Shown in pieces: positions 34,479 through 42,824 of a stretch of 64,000 nucleotides of DNA. Position 1 is the first letter of the stretch, and the number at the start of each line of letters is the position of its first letter. Under the pieces are notes generated by a model. The model made no database searches. It was not told the DNA's origin and worked only from the letters and a program-made list of their open reading frames with translations. The position numbers and the translations under genes are program-made. The stretch comes from Verrucomicrobiaceae bacterium (GTDB lineage: Bacteria; Verrucomicrobiota; Verrucomicrobiia; Verrucomicrobiales; Akkermansiaceae): NCBI GenBank assembly GCA_027491155.1, contig JAIXWR010000010.1, positions 62,001 to 126,000 of the forward strand. The letters are read 5' to 3'.

Positions 34479-34988
34479 TCAGGAACGAAGCCAGCGGGCC
34501 ACCTTGCCGCAATCGCCGCCCGCCGCCCAGACTTGCCGGAGGAAATCCGCCGGGTGGCGGTCGCCGTTTCGCAGGAGAAAGGCGCGGTCGCCGCCGCAAC
34601 CATACATCAGGTCGGGATCGAGTTCGCCGCGCAGCTTGGCCTGCGCCTTGGCGAAGATCCGGGGCAGATAGGGGATGCCGTCGAACTCGTCGCCGAAGGT
34701 CGGAATGTCATCGCGTGTCAGGTTTCTCCCGCCCGGCTTGCCCTGCATCACCACCTCGAAATAGTCCCGGCGGACCGCGGCGACCAGCAGCGCGGTGGAA
34801 GGGGACGGGCTGCTTTCCTCGCAAAAGTCCTCCACGAAATCGAAGAACTCCCGGGGCTTGCAGCCGATCTCCGCGAGCAGGGCGGCGTCCGCGGGTGCGT
34901 CGTAGTAGCCGGTGAAGTCGGTGTCGCCGGAGCGGTAGCGTTTCACGCAGCGGTCGAAGAGGTCGAGAAAGCGGTCGTTCCAAGTCAT
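34479..34988 (-). CDS. DUF5069-like protein
   Basis: A 169-residue cytosolic protein. Its second half matches what I recall of the DUF5069 family of Verrucomicrobia: YLPRIFAKAQAKLRGELDPDLMYGCGGD, of which PYLPRIFAKAQAKLRG is the strongest part, then a DFLRQVWAAGG...KVARWL ending. The first half (RFLDLFDRCVKRYRSGDTDFTGYYD) has no family I can name. Function of DUF5069 is unknown. It precedes the HipA-like gene in the same direction with a 110-bp gap, so the two could be co-transcribed. Confidence 0.65.
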   Translation of the reverse strand: MTWNDRFLDLFDRCVKRYRSGDTDFTGYYDAPADAALLAEIGCKPREFFDFVEDFCEESSPSPSTALLVAAVRRDYFEVVMQGKPGGRNLTRDDIPTFGDEFDGIPYLPRIFAKAQAKLRGELDPDLMYGCGGDRAFLLRNGDRHPADFLRQVWAAGGDCGKVARWLRS

Positions 34989-35249
34989 CGGGCCGAATCT
35001 GGACCGGAGGGCGGTGGAGGCAAGTTTTTCGGCGGCGGGTGACTATCTTGCACTGCTGCGGCACGACGCAGCCGGGGCGGGGGGAGGAGGACGGCCTGCT
35101 CTACTGGCCACGAGCTGGCTTTATGGGCGATCCGCGGCCAATTCGACGAGCCGGACCTCACCCCAAGCCAAAGCGACGTCGTGCCGTCGCAGTCCAAATG
35201 GTGCTTCCCGCTTGGCAAGGCGGGCGCGGGCGGATGGAGTGTGCGGCCT

Positions 35250-36164
35250 ATGGACGGGCCGGCGGTGGAGATCGAGTATCTGAGGAAGCGCTACGGCGGC
35301 TTCGAGGCCCTGGCGGGGGTTTCGCTGACCGTTCCGCGCGGCACGGTGTTCGGCCTGCTGGGGCCGAACGGGGCCGGCAAGAGCACGATGGTGAAATCGC
35401 TGCTGACCATCATCCGCCCGACCGAGTGCCGCGGCCGGATGCTCGGCAAGCCGATCGGCGACCGGGCGACGTTGGGCAAGGTGGGCTATCTGCCGGAGCA
35501 TGCACGATTTCCGGAGCATTTGACCGGACGGCAGGTGATCGGCTTCTCTGCGGGCCTCGCCGGAGTTGGAGTGGAGGAGACGCGGCGGAGAACCCAGGCC
35601 CTGCTGGCCAGGGTCGGGATGAAGGAATGGGCCGACCGGAAGCTTTCCACTTACTCGAAAGGCATGCGCCAGCGCATCGGGATCGCGCAGGCCTTGGTCA
35701 ACGAGCCGGAGATCGTCTTTCTCGATGAGCCGACCGACGGCGTTGATCCGGAGGGGCGGATCGAGATCCGGAAGATGATCGAGAGCCTGCGCGAGGAAGG
35801 CCGCACGGTTTTCGTCAACAGCCACCTTCTGGGAGAGGTCGAGCAGGTGGCCGACGAGGTGGCGATCCTTTCCAAAGGAAGGGTGATCGAGTCGGGAAAG
35901 GTGGCGATGTTGACCCGTCTCGCCAAGCGCTTCGAGATCCGAACCGTGGGGCCGGTGCCGCCCGCCCTGAGGCAGGTGCTGGAGCGGGGGGGCATGAGGG
36001 TTGCGGGAGACTGCATCTCGCTGGATGCGGAGGACGCGGCACCCGTGCAGCCGGTGATCGACCAACTCCGAAGCTCGGGCGTGGCAATCCGGGAGCTCCG
36101 CGAGGCGAAGGATTCGCTGGAAGACATTTTCCTGCGGGCCGTCCAAGGAAAGGAGGCGGCATGA
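35250..36164 (+). CDS. ABC transporter ATPase (ABC-2 export type)
   Basis: A 304-residue ATPase. Walker A LLGPNGAGKST, Q-loop near YLPEHARFPE, signature YSKGMRQRIG, Walker B IVFLDEPTDGVDP and H-loop VNSHLL are present, followed by about 90 C-terminal residues typical of drug or lantibiotic-type ABC-2 exporters. The ATG at 35250 has GGAG at 35236-35239; upstream open sequence lacks conservation. Its stop overlaps the permease start by ATGA. The cargo is unknown; the pair resembles NatA/CcmA-type exporters. Confidence 0.93.
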   Translation: MDGPAVEIEYLRKRYGGFEALAGVSLTVPRGTVFGLLGPNGAGKSTMVKSLLTIIRPTECRGRMLGKPIGDRATLGKVGYLPEHARFPEHLTGRQVIGFSAGLAGVGVEETRRRTQALLARVGMKEWADRKLSTYSKGMRQRIGIAQALVNEPEIVFLDEPTDGVDPEGRIEIRKMIESLREEGRTVFVNSHLLGEVEQVADEVAILSKGRVIESGKVAMLTRLAKRFEIRTVGPVPPALRQVLERGGMRVAGDCISLDAEDAAPVQPVIDQLRSSGVAIRELREAKDSLEDIFLRAVQGKEAA

Positions 36165-37144
36165 GGGCGTTCGTGACGGTTATTGTCGACTCGATCCGAT
36201 TGTTGCGAGCACGCGCCCTTTTCTGGGTCTCGCTCTTCATCTCGGCATTCGTGGCCCTGATCTATCTTTCGATCGGCTTCGACGACAGGGGTATGTCGCT
36301 CCTCTTCGGTGCTTTCCACTTCGACATGCCTTTCATGACCAAGGGCTCCGAGGGGGCGGAACTGCTCTATCTCGGGATCTTCCGGAACTTTATCGTCGCC
36401 TGGTGGCTGACCTGGATCGCGGTGGTCATCGCGCTGGTTTCTTGCGCGCCAATTCTCCCGGAGTTCATGACGGAGGGCGCGGCAGGTGTCGCCTTGTCGA
36501 AGCCGGTCTCGCGTCCATTGCTCTTCGCCTACAAGTATATCGGCGCACTGCTGTTCATCGGGCTGCAGGCGATATTGTTCGCGGTGATCGTCTTCATCGC
36601 GATCCGGTGGCGGGTCGGCACCTGGAATCCCACGGTTTTCTGGTCGGTGCCCGTGGTGCTGCTGGTGTTCTCCTACCTGTTCTCGGTGCTGGTGCTCCTC
36701 GGAATCCGGACCCGTTCGGTCATGGCCTCGGTCATGTTGACCCTGATCCTGTGGTTGATGTGTTTCATCGCCCAGGTCGGCGAGTCGGTGTGCCACTCCG
36801 CGGCGAACCACGGGATCGGGATCACCGGCGGGGAGTTGTCGGAGGAGGAGCGGGCGAGCTGGAAAGCAGCCTATCCGTGGGCGCGTTTGCCCTACGTCGT
36901 ACTGCCGAAACCGGGGGAGACAACCTCACTGTTGGACCGCTGGATCGTGCTGGGGGATGGCGACAACCTCGGCAATTCCACTTTCGAGGCGATGAACCGG
37001 AACGGGCGCTTCGACAATCTCGACGAAGGCGTAAAGGACGACCTCGCGCGTCATTCGCCGGCATGGGTGATCGGCAGTTCCCTGGCTTTCGAGGCGGTGA
37101 TTCTCGGGCTGGCGTGCCTCGCCTTCTCACGGCGGGATTTCTGA
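36161..37144 (+). CDS. ABC-2 type transporter permease
   Basis: A 327-residue membrane protein with about six hydrophobic segments (near 15-35, 90-115, 130-155, 165-190, 195-215 and 300-320) and a soluble loop at about 225-290. It pairs with the ATPase that overlaps it by 4 bp. A clear Shine-Dalgarno (AGGAGG, 36151-36156) lies inside the ATPase gene just before its ATG, suggesting that re-initiation is reinforced, unusual in this window where such sequences are rare. The loop's LPYVVLPKPGETTSLLDRW and the DLARHSPAWVIGSSLAFE segment are seen in ABC-2 permeases of Planctomycetes and Verrucomicrobia. Stops 9 bp from the convergent PQQ-type gene. Confidence 0.85.
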   Translation: MRAFVTVIVDSIRLLRARALFWVSLFISAFVALIYLSIGFDDRGMSLLFGAFHFDMPFMTKGSEGAELLYLGIFRNFIVAWWLTWIAVVIALVSCAPILPEFMTEGAAGVALSKPVSRPLLFAYKYIGALLFIGLQAILFAVIVFIAIRWRVGTWNPTVFWSVPVVLLVFSYLFSVLVLLGIRTRSVMASVMLTLILWLMCFIAQVGESVCHSAANHGIGITGGELSEEERASWKAAYPWARLPYVVLPKPGETTSLLDRWIVLGDGDNLGNSTFEAMNRNGRFDNLDEGVKDDLARHSPAWVIGSSLAFEAVILGLACLAFSRRDF

Positions 37145-37153
37145 CGGAGGTCT

Positions 37154-40100
37154 TCAAGGCCGCTCGCCGGTGACCGTGACCCGCCGGAACTCGGCGCGGT
37201 CGTCGTAGGAGCCGAAGCCGGCGCGGCCGACCGGGAAGGTCGTGTCGTTCGCGGTCATGAAGGGCGTCGCGAGGTTGTCGGCGAATACCGCGATGGCACC
37301 GTTCGCGGAGTGCGTGACGCGGAGCGTGTGCCAGCTGGAAGTCAGCTTGGCCGGCGGCACGGCGGGGGACTGGATCGGGGTGGCAGTGGTCCCGTTGACC
37401 CGCGTGATGTGGGTCTGGGTGGTGCCGTTGGACGATGAACTCACATGGGCATAGTAGAAGCGGGTCTCGTCGACGTAGCCGAAGATCAGCACGACGTCGC
37501 GCGTGGTCGTGGACGAGGTCATCAGGGTCCGGGCTTCGACGGTGAGCGTGCTGTTCCTCCAATCGCCGGGGACGAGTGCATAACCGCAGGGCCGCAAGGC
37601 CATGCCGCTGACCTGACCGGCCATGCTGCTGAGCGTCAGCAGGCCGTTGGTGCGCGTCCAGGTGCTGGAAGAAAGCAGATCCATTCCGGCGGGAATCGCG
37701 GTTCCGGCGAAGTCCGTGGTCCACGAGTCCGCGTGGAAGTCCCGGCGAGAGAGTTCGGCGGCCTGGAAGAAACGCCGCGGATGGACCAGCGGCACGGTCA
37801 ATTCCCGCCAGTTGGCATCGCCCTCCACCGGCGGGCCCAGCGCTTGCCAGCCGCGGAGGTCGCCGGATTCGAAAAGCTGGAAAGCCCGGTTGACGATGGT
37901 GGGATGGCGCAGCGTGAGTTGGCCGTTCCGGTGCTCGAGTTGGGTGGTGGTCCAGGACGGGGCGAGCGGATCGCTGAGATTCACCCCTTCGAAGGCATGG
38001 ATGTCGTCGAGGTGGATGGCGTCGTTTCCGGTGCCGGATCCGCTGGCAGCCAGGGTGAGGAAGCGGGTGAGCGGAAGCTCCGCCTGATTGCGGAAATGCA
38101 GGCTTCCGCCGAGCGGGGTGATCTCCGCGTGGCGGCCGCCCTTGAGGTAGGCCTGCCAGACCTGGCCGCCCGAGGCGGCGCCGCGGTTCTCGGCGACGAT
38201 CCATACTTTGTACCAGACGTTTCTTTCCAAGGCGGGCACCGCGGCCGCAACGAAGCCCTGGCTTCCGGCCGGGCCATCGTAGAGGTGAAGCGCGCCGGGG
38301 GTGGAAAGGCGGAGTTGCGGGGCGAAGTCCTGCTCGCCGAGCGTGGCGGGATCGGCGGGGTCGGTGCTGGTGGCTCCGAAGTGGTGCAGGAGATTGCCGC
38401 CCTCGAGACGGAGCCGGAAGAAGAGAGAGAGCGACTTGCTGACCTGGGTCGCGAAAGGCAGGCGCTTCGACGCCACGGCCTTTGGATTGGCGGTCTGGGA
38501 CGACGAGGCGGCGCGGCGGAGGTAGCGGTTGCCGGAGGGCTCGCTGACGATGGTGGCGGACTGGGCGAGGGGCGAAGGCAGGTCCCATGAGCCCAGCGGG
38601 GAGAGTCCTTCGAAGTGATCGACGAGCCGCCAGTCGGGGGCGACCGGAAGGACGAGGTTGGCGTGGCCGGCGTCGACGTGAAGGTCATCGAAATACACCT
38701 CGGTCCCGGAGCCGAAGCGCCAGAAGAAGGTCTTGAGGCTGGAGGAGGTGCCGGCGGTGAAGCGGACGCCGGTTTTCACCAGGGTCGGCACGCCGTAGCG
38801 GCCCCCTTGAAGATAGACGTCGAAGAGATCGTTCGATGTCCCGCTGCCGTTGCGGACATGCAGCCAGGCCGAATACCAGGTTCGCGGCTCGACCTCTGCG
38901 GCATCGCTGAAGCTCGCGGCATCCTTGACCTGGACCATCCCCGGCGCGGTGAAGGATGATCGCATCTGCACCTTGAAATGGGTGGCGGTGGTGGGGGCGG
39001 ATTGCTCGCTGACGCCCCAGTTCGCATCGTGGTTCTGGTCGACCAGATAAAAGCGGAAGAAGACCGTGCCGAAGCCGCCGTCGGGGATCGGGGGGATCGG
39101 GACGCTGGCGTTGAGAGGGTTGGTGCCGGCGGAGCGGATCCGCAGGACGCGGTTGACCGGCCCTTCGGCGGGATCGTTCACCACCTGGGCGGAACTGCCG
39201 GTTGCGGACAAGGTCAAACCAGCCAGCGAGCCCGATTCGAAATCCTGCACGGCGGCCCAGTCGCCGGCCGTGCCCGACGGCGGCGCCGGAAGCCCGTTGC
39301 TGTCGGCGGAGACCCGGTAGATCGTGCCGTTCTGCTTCGAGAGCAGGTAGATTTCCCCGGCATGGTCGGTGCCGAAGCGCAGGTCGGCCCGGGTGGCGCC
39401 TAGGATCGAGCGGAAGCTGGTGACGACGCCGCCGGATTTGACGCCGAGGGTTTTCGGCAGGGCGGGCGCGGTGCCGGTGTCCGTGGTGGCCGCATGATTC
39501 ATCGCGGAGACCGGCGCGATGAAGAGATCGCCGCTGACGATGTCCCCGAAGAGATACTGTCCCTGGAGTGCCGGTACCGCCGAACCGCGATAGACGAGAC
39601 CGCCGGTCACGGCGGCGCGACCGTTGCCGTGGTCATACTGCAACACGGGGTAGGAGTAGCCGCCGGATTCAGGGGCTGGCAGGGGATAGACGTGGGTCTT
39701 GTCGGCGATGTCGAAGAGGAAGGATCCCTCGCGGGCGGGCCAGCCGTGATGGCTTCCCCTGAGGACCAGCTCCACCTCCTCGATCATGCTTTCCCCGATG
39801 TTGCCGCAATACATCTTCCCGGTCGCGCTGTCCCAGGTGATCCGGTGGGGATTGCGGAAGCCGAGGGCGTGGATCTCCCGGACGACGGGATAGCCGTCGC
39901 CCGGCCAGGGGTCCGCCGCGGACACCCAGGGGTTCCCGTTGGCCGGACCGGACGGGATGAAATAGCGGCCGTTGGACGAAAGGGTGAAGTTGGACGTTTG
40001 ATGGCCGGTCGCCAGGATGGGCGTGATCCGGAGAATGCAGCCGAGCGGGGAGTCGAGGCGGCTGATCAGGTCCGGGCGGTCGAGGACGACCGAGCCCCCG

Positions 40101-40810
40101 TCGCCAATGCAGAGGAAAAGGCAACCGTAGTCCGGATGCCCGGGCGTCGCGGTGGGATGGAAGGCGATTTCCTGGAGATCGTGGTAATTGAACGGGAAAC
40201 CGAAGCGGACGACCTCTCGACGGGTGAAGTTCGCGGGAGAAAGGGTCAGGGAATTGGCGGACGGCTGGGTCATCGTCCATTCGGTGACGATCCCGATCTG
40301 GGACAGGTCGATGTTGTCCGGAGCGGTGAAATCCGGGGCTCGGCCGTTCTCGCTTTCGCTATGGGCGGTGTAGAATTTACCGAATCCCGGTGATCCTGCC
40401 TGGAGGAACTCCGGGTGGAAGGCGAAGGACGCGAAGCCGGTGCCCAGGCCCGGCGTGGAAATGAAGCTCGGGAAGTGGTCGGAGAGGTTGAGAAACGTCG
40501 AAGCGGAGGTGGCGGCAGGTCCGGCGATGACCCAGAGCTTGCCGCGGAGGTCGTTGCAGAACAGGCGGCTGTCCCCGGGGCACGGCTTCAGGTGGTTGAT
40601 GCGGGCCTTCGGGCTGCCGGTGCTGCTGGCGGGAATGGTGAGCCACGGACTCACCTGGACGCTGATCCCCGAGGGTAGCGGTTCGGGCAGGGGGTTCGTC
40701 AGGCTACCGGTCGCGCCCGGAGCCCGGGAGCCCGCGACCATGGCGCCACAGACTCCGAAGACGCGCAGTCCTCGCGAAATTACACCCGGGGGGGTTGTCC
40801 AACGTGCCAC
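37154..40810 (-). CDS. Secreted PQQ-type sugar dehydrogenase with LamG-like domains
   Basis: A 1218-residue exported protein, very large for the family. Residues about 45-500 form a glucose/sorbosone dehydrogenase beta-propeller (ARINHLKPCPGDSRLFCND, GLGTGFASFAFHPEF, FLCIGDGG, IHALGFRNPHRITWD, EVELVLRGSHHGWPAREG, VLQYDHGNGRAAVTGGLVYRG). Two laminin-G-like or polysaccharide-lyase-like beta domains follow (about 515-715 and 730-930, each ending in a DDLHVDAG/DDIHAFEG motif), then a short repeat region and a further LamG-like domain (about 1050-1218). The start is probably GTG at 40810; an ATG at 40741 is possible. A weak signal peptide (about 14-33) suggests export. Substrate is likely a polysaccharide-derived sugar; no PQQ was proven. 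Confidence 0.82.
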   Translation of the reverse strand: MARWTTPPGVISRGLRVFGVCGAMVAGSRAPGATGSLTNPLPEPLPSGISVQVSPWLTIPASSTGSPKARINHLKPCPGDSRLFCNDLRGKLWVIAGPAATSASTFLNLSDHFPSFISTPGLGTGFASFAFHPEFLQAGSPGFGKFYTAHSESENGRAPDFTAPDNIDLSQIGIVTEWTMTQPSANSLTLSPANFTRREVVRFGFPFNYHDLQEIAFHPTATPGHPDYGCLFLCIGDGGSVVLDRPDLISRLDSPLGCILRITPILATGHQTSNFTLSSNGRYFIPSGPANGNPWVSAADPWPGDGYPVVREIHALGFRNPHRITWDSATGKMYCGNIGESMIEEVELVLRGSHHGWPAREGSFLFDIADKTHVYPLPAPESGGYSYPVLQYDHGNGRAAVTGGLVYRGSAVPALQGQYLFGDIVSGDLFIAPVSAMNHAATTDTGTAPALPKTLGVKSGGVVTSFRSILGATRADLRFGTDHAGEIYLLSKQNGTIYRVSADSNGLPAPPSGTAGDWAAVQDFESGSLAGLTLSATGSSAQVVNDPAEGPVNRVLRIRSAGTNPLNASVPIPPIPDGGFGTVFFRFYLVDQNHDANWGVSEQSAPTTATHFKVQMRSSFTAPGMVQVKDAASFSDAAEVEPRTWYSAWLHVRNGSGTSNDLFDVYLQGGRYGVPTLVKTGVRFTAGTSSSLKTFFWRFGSGTEVYFDDLHVDAGHANLVLPVAPDWRLVDHFEGLSPLGSWDLPSPLAQSATIVSEPSGNRYLRRAASSSQTANPKAVASKRLPFATQVSKSLSLFFRLRLEGGNLLHHFGATSTDPADPATLGEQDFAPQLRLSTPGALHLYDGPAGSQGFVAAAVPALERNVWYKVWIVAENRGAASGGQVWQAYLKGGRHAEITPLGGSLHFRNQAELPLTRFLTLAASGSGTGNDAIHLDDIHAFEGVNLSDPLAPSWTTTQLEHRNGQLTLRHPTIVNRAFQLFESGDLRGWQALGPPVEGDANWRELTVPLVHPRRFFQAAELSRRDFHADSWTTDFAGTAIPAGMDLLSSSTWTRTNGLLTLSSMAGQVSGMALRPCGYALVPGDWRNSTLTVEARTLMTSSTTTRDVVLIFGYVDETRFYYAHVSSSSNGTTQTHITRVNGTTATPIQSPAVPPAKLTSSWHTLRVTHSANGAIAVFADNLATPFMTANDTTFPVGRAGFGSYDDRAEFRRVTVTGERP

Positions 40811-40929
40811 GCGGAATTGTTTCCGATTTGCGATAAATCAATCAAGCTGAATGGTCTAACAGTTGCAGGCGGGGCGTCCCGGCCGGTTCCGGCGCGGCGG
40901 AGGCGCGATGTTTCCCGATCCGGCTTGTG

Positions 40930-41937
40930 ATGGCGGGGGGCAGTGGGAATGCTGCGGCCGTGGATGCGGCATCGAAGGCGGTTCTGGCGGCGGTTCTGCC
41001 GGTCTATCTCTTGATCCTGGCCGGAGCGGTGCTGCGTCGCATCGGTGTCCTGACCAAGGAACAGGACGATCCGGTCTTCCGCCTCGTCTTCAGCCTCCTT
41101 TATCCCTGCCTGATCCTCGACAAGATCCTCGGCAGCGAAAGCGTGCGGGACGGCGGGGCGGTGCTGTGGGGGATCGGAGCCGGATTCTGCCTCACGGTGC
41201 TCAGTTTCGGTGGCGCCTGGCTGGCGGCGGGCGTGCTCGGGCTTCAGAAGGGCGCCGGCAAACGCAGCTTCGCCCTGGCCAGCGGGGTCCAGAATTTCGG
41301 CTACACGGCGATCCCGGTGGTCGAGCAGGTTTGGGTTGGAGCCGGCGCCACGGCGATGCTTTTCGTCCACAATCTCGGGGTGGAACTCGCGATCTGGTCG
41401 GTCGGGGTGATGATCATCTCCGGCGAGCGGCGGATTCCGTGGCGACGGCTGGTAAACGGTCCCGTGATCGCGGTCCTCCTCGGACTGGCATTGGTGGGCA
41501 GCGGCTTCGACTCCTTTCTAGTCCCCGGCGACGGAGGTGCGGCTCACGCGATCGGCGGACCCATCCGCAAGGCGATGGCCTGGGTCGGGGCGGGGGCCTT
41601 TCCGGTCGCCATCCTGATCACCGGAGCGGTGATGATGGACCTTCTCGGGGTGGAGCGCCCCTCGCCCAAGATCGTGCTCGGGGGCATTGTGGTCCGTCTT
41701 GCCGTGCTGCCCCTGCTGCTCCTCGCGGCGGCAAAGTTCCTGCCGGCACCGCTGGCCCTCAAGCAAGTGCTGGTGGTGCAAGCTGCGATGCCGTCGGCCC
41801 TCACCCCGATCATGCTGGCCAAGATTTACCAGGGCCGCCCGGGGGTCGCGGTCCAGGTGGTGATCGCCACCACGCTCGTCAGCCTGTTCACCCTGCCCTT
41901 CGTGATCGTTCGGGGAAGCCGCTGGATCGGGCTGTAG
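40930..41937 (+). CDS. AEC family transporter (auxin efflux carrier type)
   Basis: A 335-residue membrane protein with ten hydrophobic segments in two five-helix halves and the family pattern near the second helix break (SFALASGVQNFGYTAIPVVEQVW, of which ASGVQNFGYTAIPV is the key part; the equivalent in the second half is QAAMPSALTPIMLAKIY). AEC proteins export or import small organic acids such as malate or malonate. A GTG directly precedes the chosen ATG. It precedes an IclR regulator by 68 bp in the same direction. Confidence 0.88.
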   Translation: MAGGSGNAAAVDAASKAVLAAVLPVYLLILAGAVLRRIGVLTKEQDDPVFRLVFSLLYPCLILDKILGSESVRDGGAVLWGIGAGFCLTVLSFGGAWLAAGVLGLQKGAGKRSFALASGVQNFGYTAIPVVEQVWVGAGATAMLFVHNLGVELAIWSVGVMIISGERRIPWRRLVNGPVIAVLLGLALVGSGFDSFLVPGDGGAAHAIGGPIRKAMAWVGAGAFPVAILITGAVMMDLLGVERPSPKIVLGGIVVRLAVLPLLLLAAAKFLPAPLALKQVLVVQAAMPSALTPIMLAKIYQGRPGVAVQVVIATTLVSLFTLPFVIVRGSRWIGL

Positions 41938-42005
41938 GAAATCGAGGTCCGACCTTGAAAGACGGTTTGTTTGGGCCGAGTATCGGGGAACGCACGCCGT
42001 TCCAT

Positions 42006-42824
42006 ATGACAAACGAATCCGACTGGGAAAACAATTCCGAGAATCCTCGAGCCCGCTACATCGTCCCGAATCTCGACCGTGCCCTGGTGATGCTCGAGCT
42101 GCTCAGCTCCCGCCCGGAAGGGATCAACGTGAGCGATCTCGGGGTGGAATTGAAGATCCCGAAGAATAGCGCGTTCCGGATCGCCGTCACCTTGGAGAAC
42201 CGCGGCTTTCTTGAAAAGGTGGAGAACACCAAGCGCTACCGGTTGACGCCCCGCCTGCTGGTGCTCGGGGCGATGTCGGTGACGGATGCCAACCTGTTCG
42301 AGAAGTCGATCGACGTGATGCGCCGCTTGCGCGATGTCACCGGCGAGACCGCCCTGCTCGGCACGCTGGCCGGGGACGAGGGCGTGGTGCTCGATCAGGC
42401 GCTCGGGACGCACCACTTCAAATTCGCCGTCGATCCCGGGACCCGCTTCTCCCTCCACACGGCGGCTCCCGGAAAGGCCATGCTGGCCTGCTTTCCCGAG
42501 GAAGAGCGGGCGCGGCGGGTGTCGCGGCTCAAGCTGCCCCGCTTCACCGCGAACACGATCACGACCCACGAGGAGTTCCTGGCCCATCTCGAGGAGGTGG
42601 CGAAGCGCGGCTACGGCTTCGACCTCAGCGAGGAAATGGAAGGCCAGACCTGCATCGGCGCGGCGATCCGCGGTGCCACCGGGGGCGTGATCGCCGCCTT
42701 GTGGATCACCGCTCCCTCGTCGAGGATTCCCGACGGCCAGCTCGATACCTTCGGTGCGGTGGTCAAGGCCCACGCGGATGAGATCTCGAACCGCTTCGGT
42801 GCCGTACTCAATCAGAACGCATGA
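42006..42824 (+). CDS. IclR family transcriptional regulator
   Basis: A 272-residue regulator with an N-terminal winged helix (about 20-80, ALVMLELLSSRPEGINVSDLG, KNSAFRIAVTLENRGFL) and a C-terminal effector domain (about 90-265, TGETALLGTLAGDEGVVLDQ, FSLHTAAPGKAMLACFPEEE, CIGAAIRG). IclR proteins sense aromatic or organic acids and control catabolic genes. It sits between an AEC transporter and the DUF1553 gene, whose ATG overlaps its stop, so it probably regulates that unit. The start ATG 42006 has no clear Shine-Dalgarno. Confidence 0.9.
   Translation: MTNESDWENNSENPRARYIVPNLDRALVMLELLSSRPEGINVSDLGVELKIPKNSAFRIAVTLENRGFLEKVENTKRYRLTPRLLVLGAMSVTDANLFEKSIDVMRRLRDVTGETALLGTLAGDEGVVLDQALGTHHFKFAVDPGTRFSLHTAAPGKAMLACFPEEERARRVSRLKLPRFTANTITTHEEFLAHLEEVAKRGYGFDLSEEMEGQTCIGAAIRGATGGVIAALWITAPSSRIPDGQLDTFGAVVKAHADEISNRFGAVLNQNA

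Noticed and set aside
32986-34988. Classical HipBA-type toxin-antitoxin operon
   Set aside because: No HipB-like gene is present; the adjacent gene is DUF5069-like and the HTH is fused to the HipA-like protein, which also seems to lack metal ligands.
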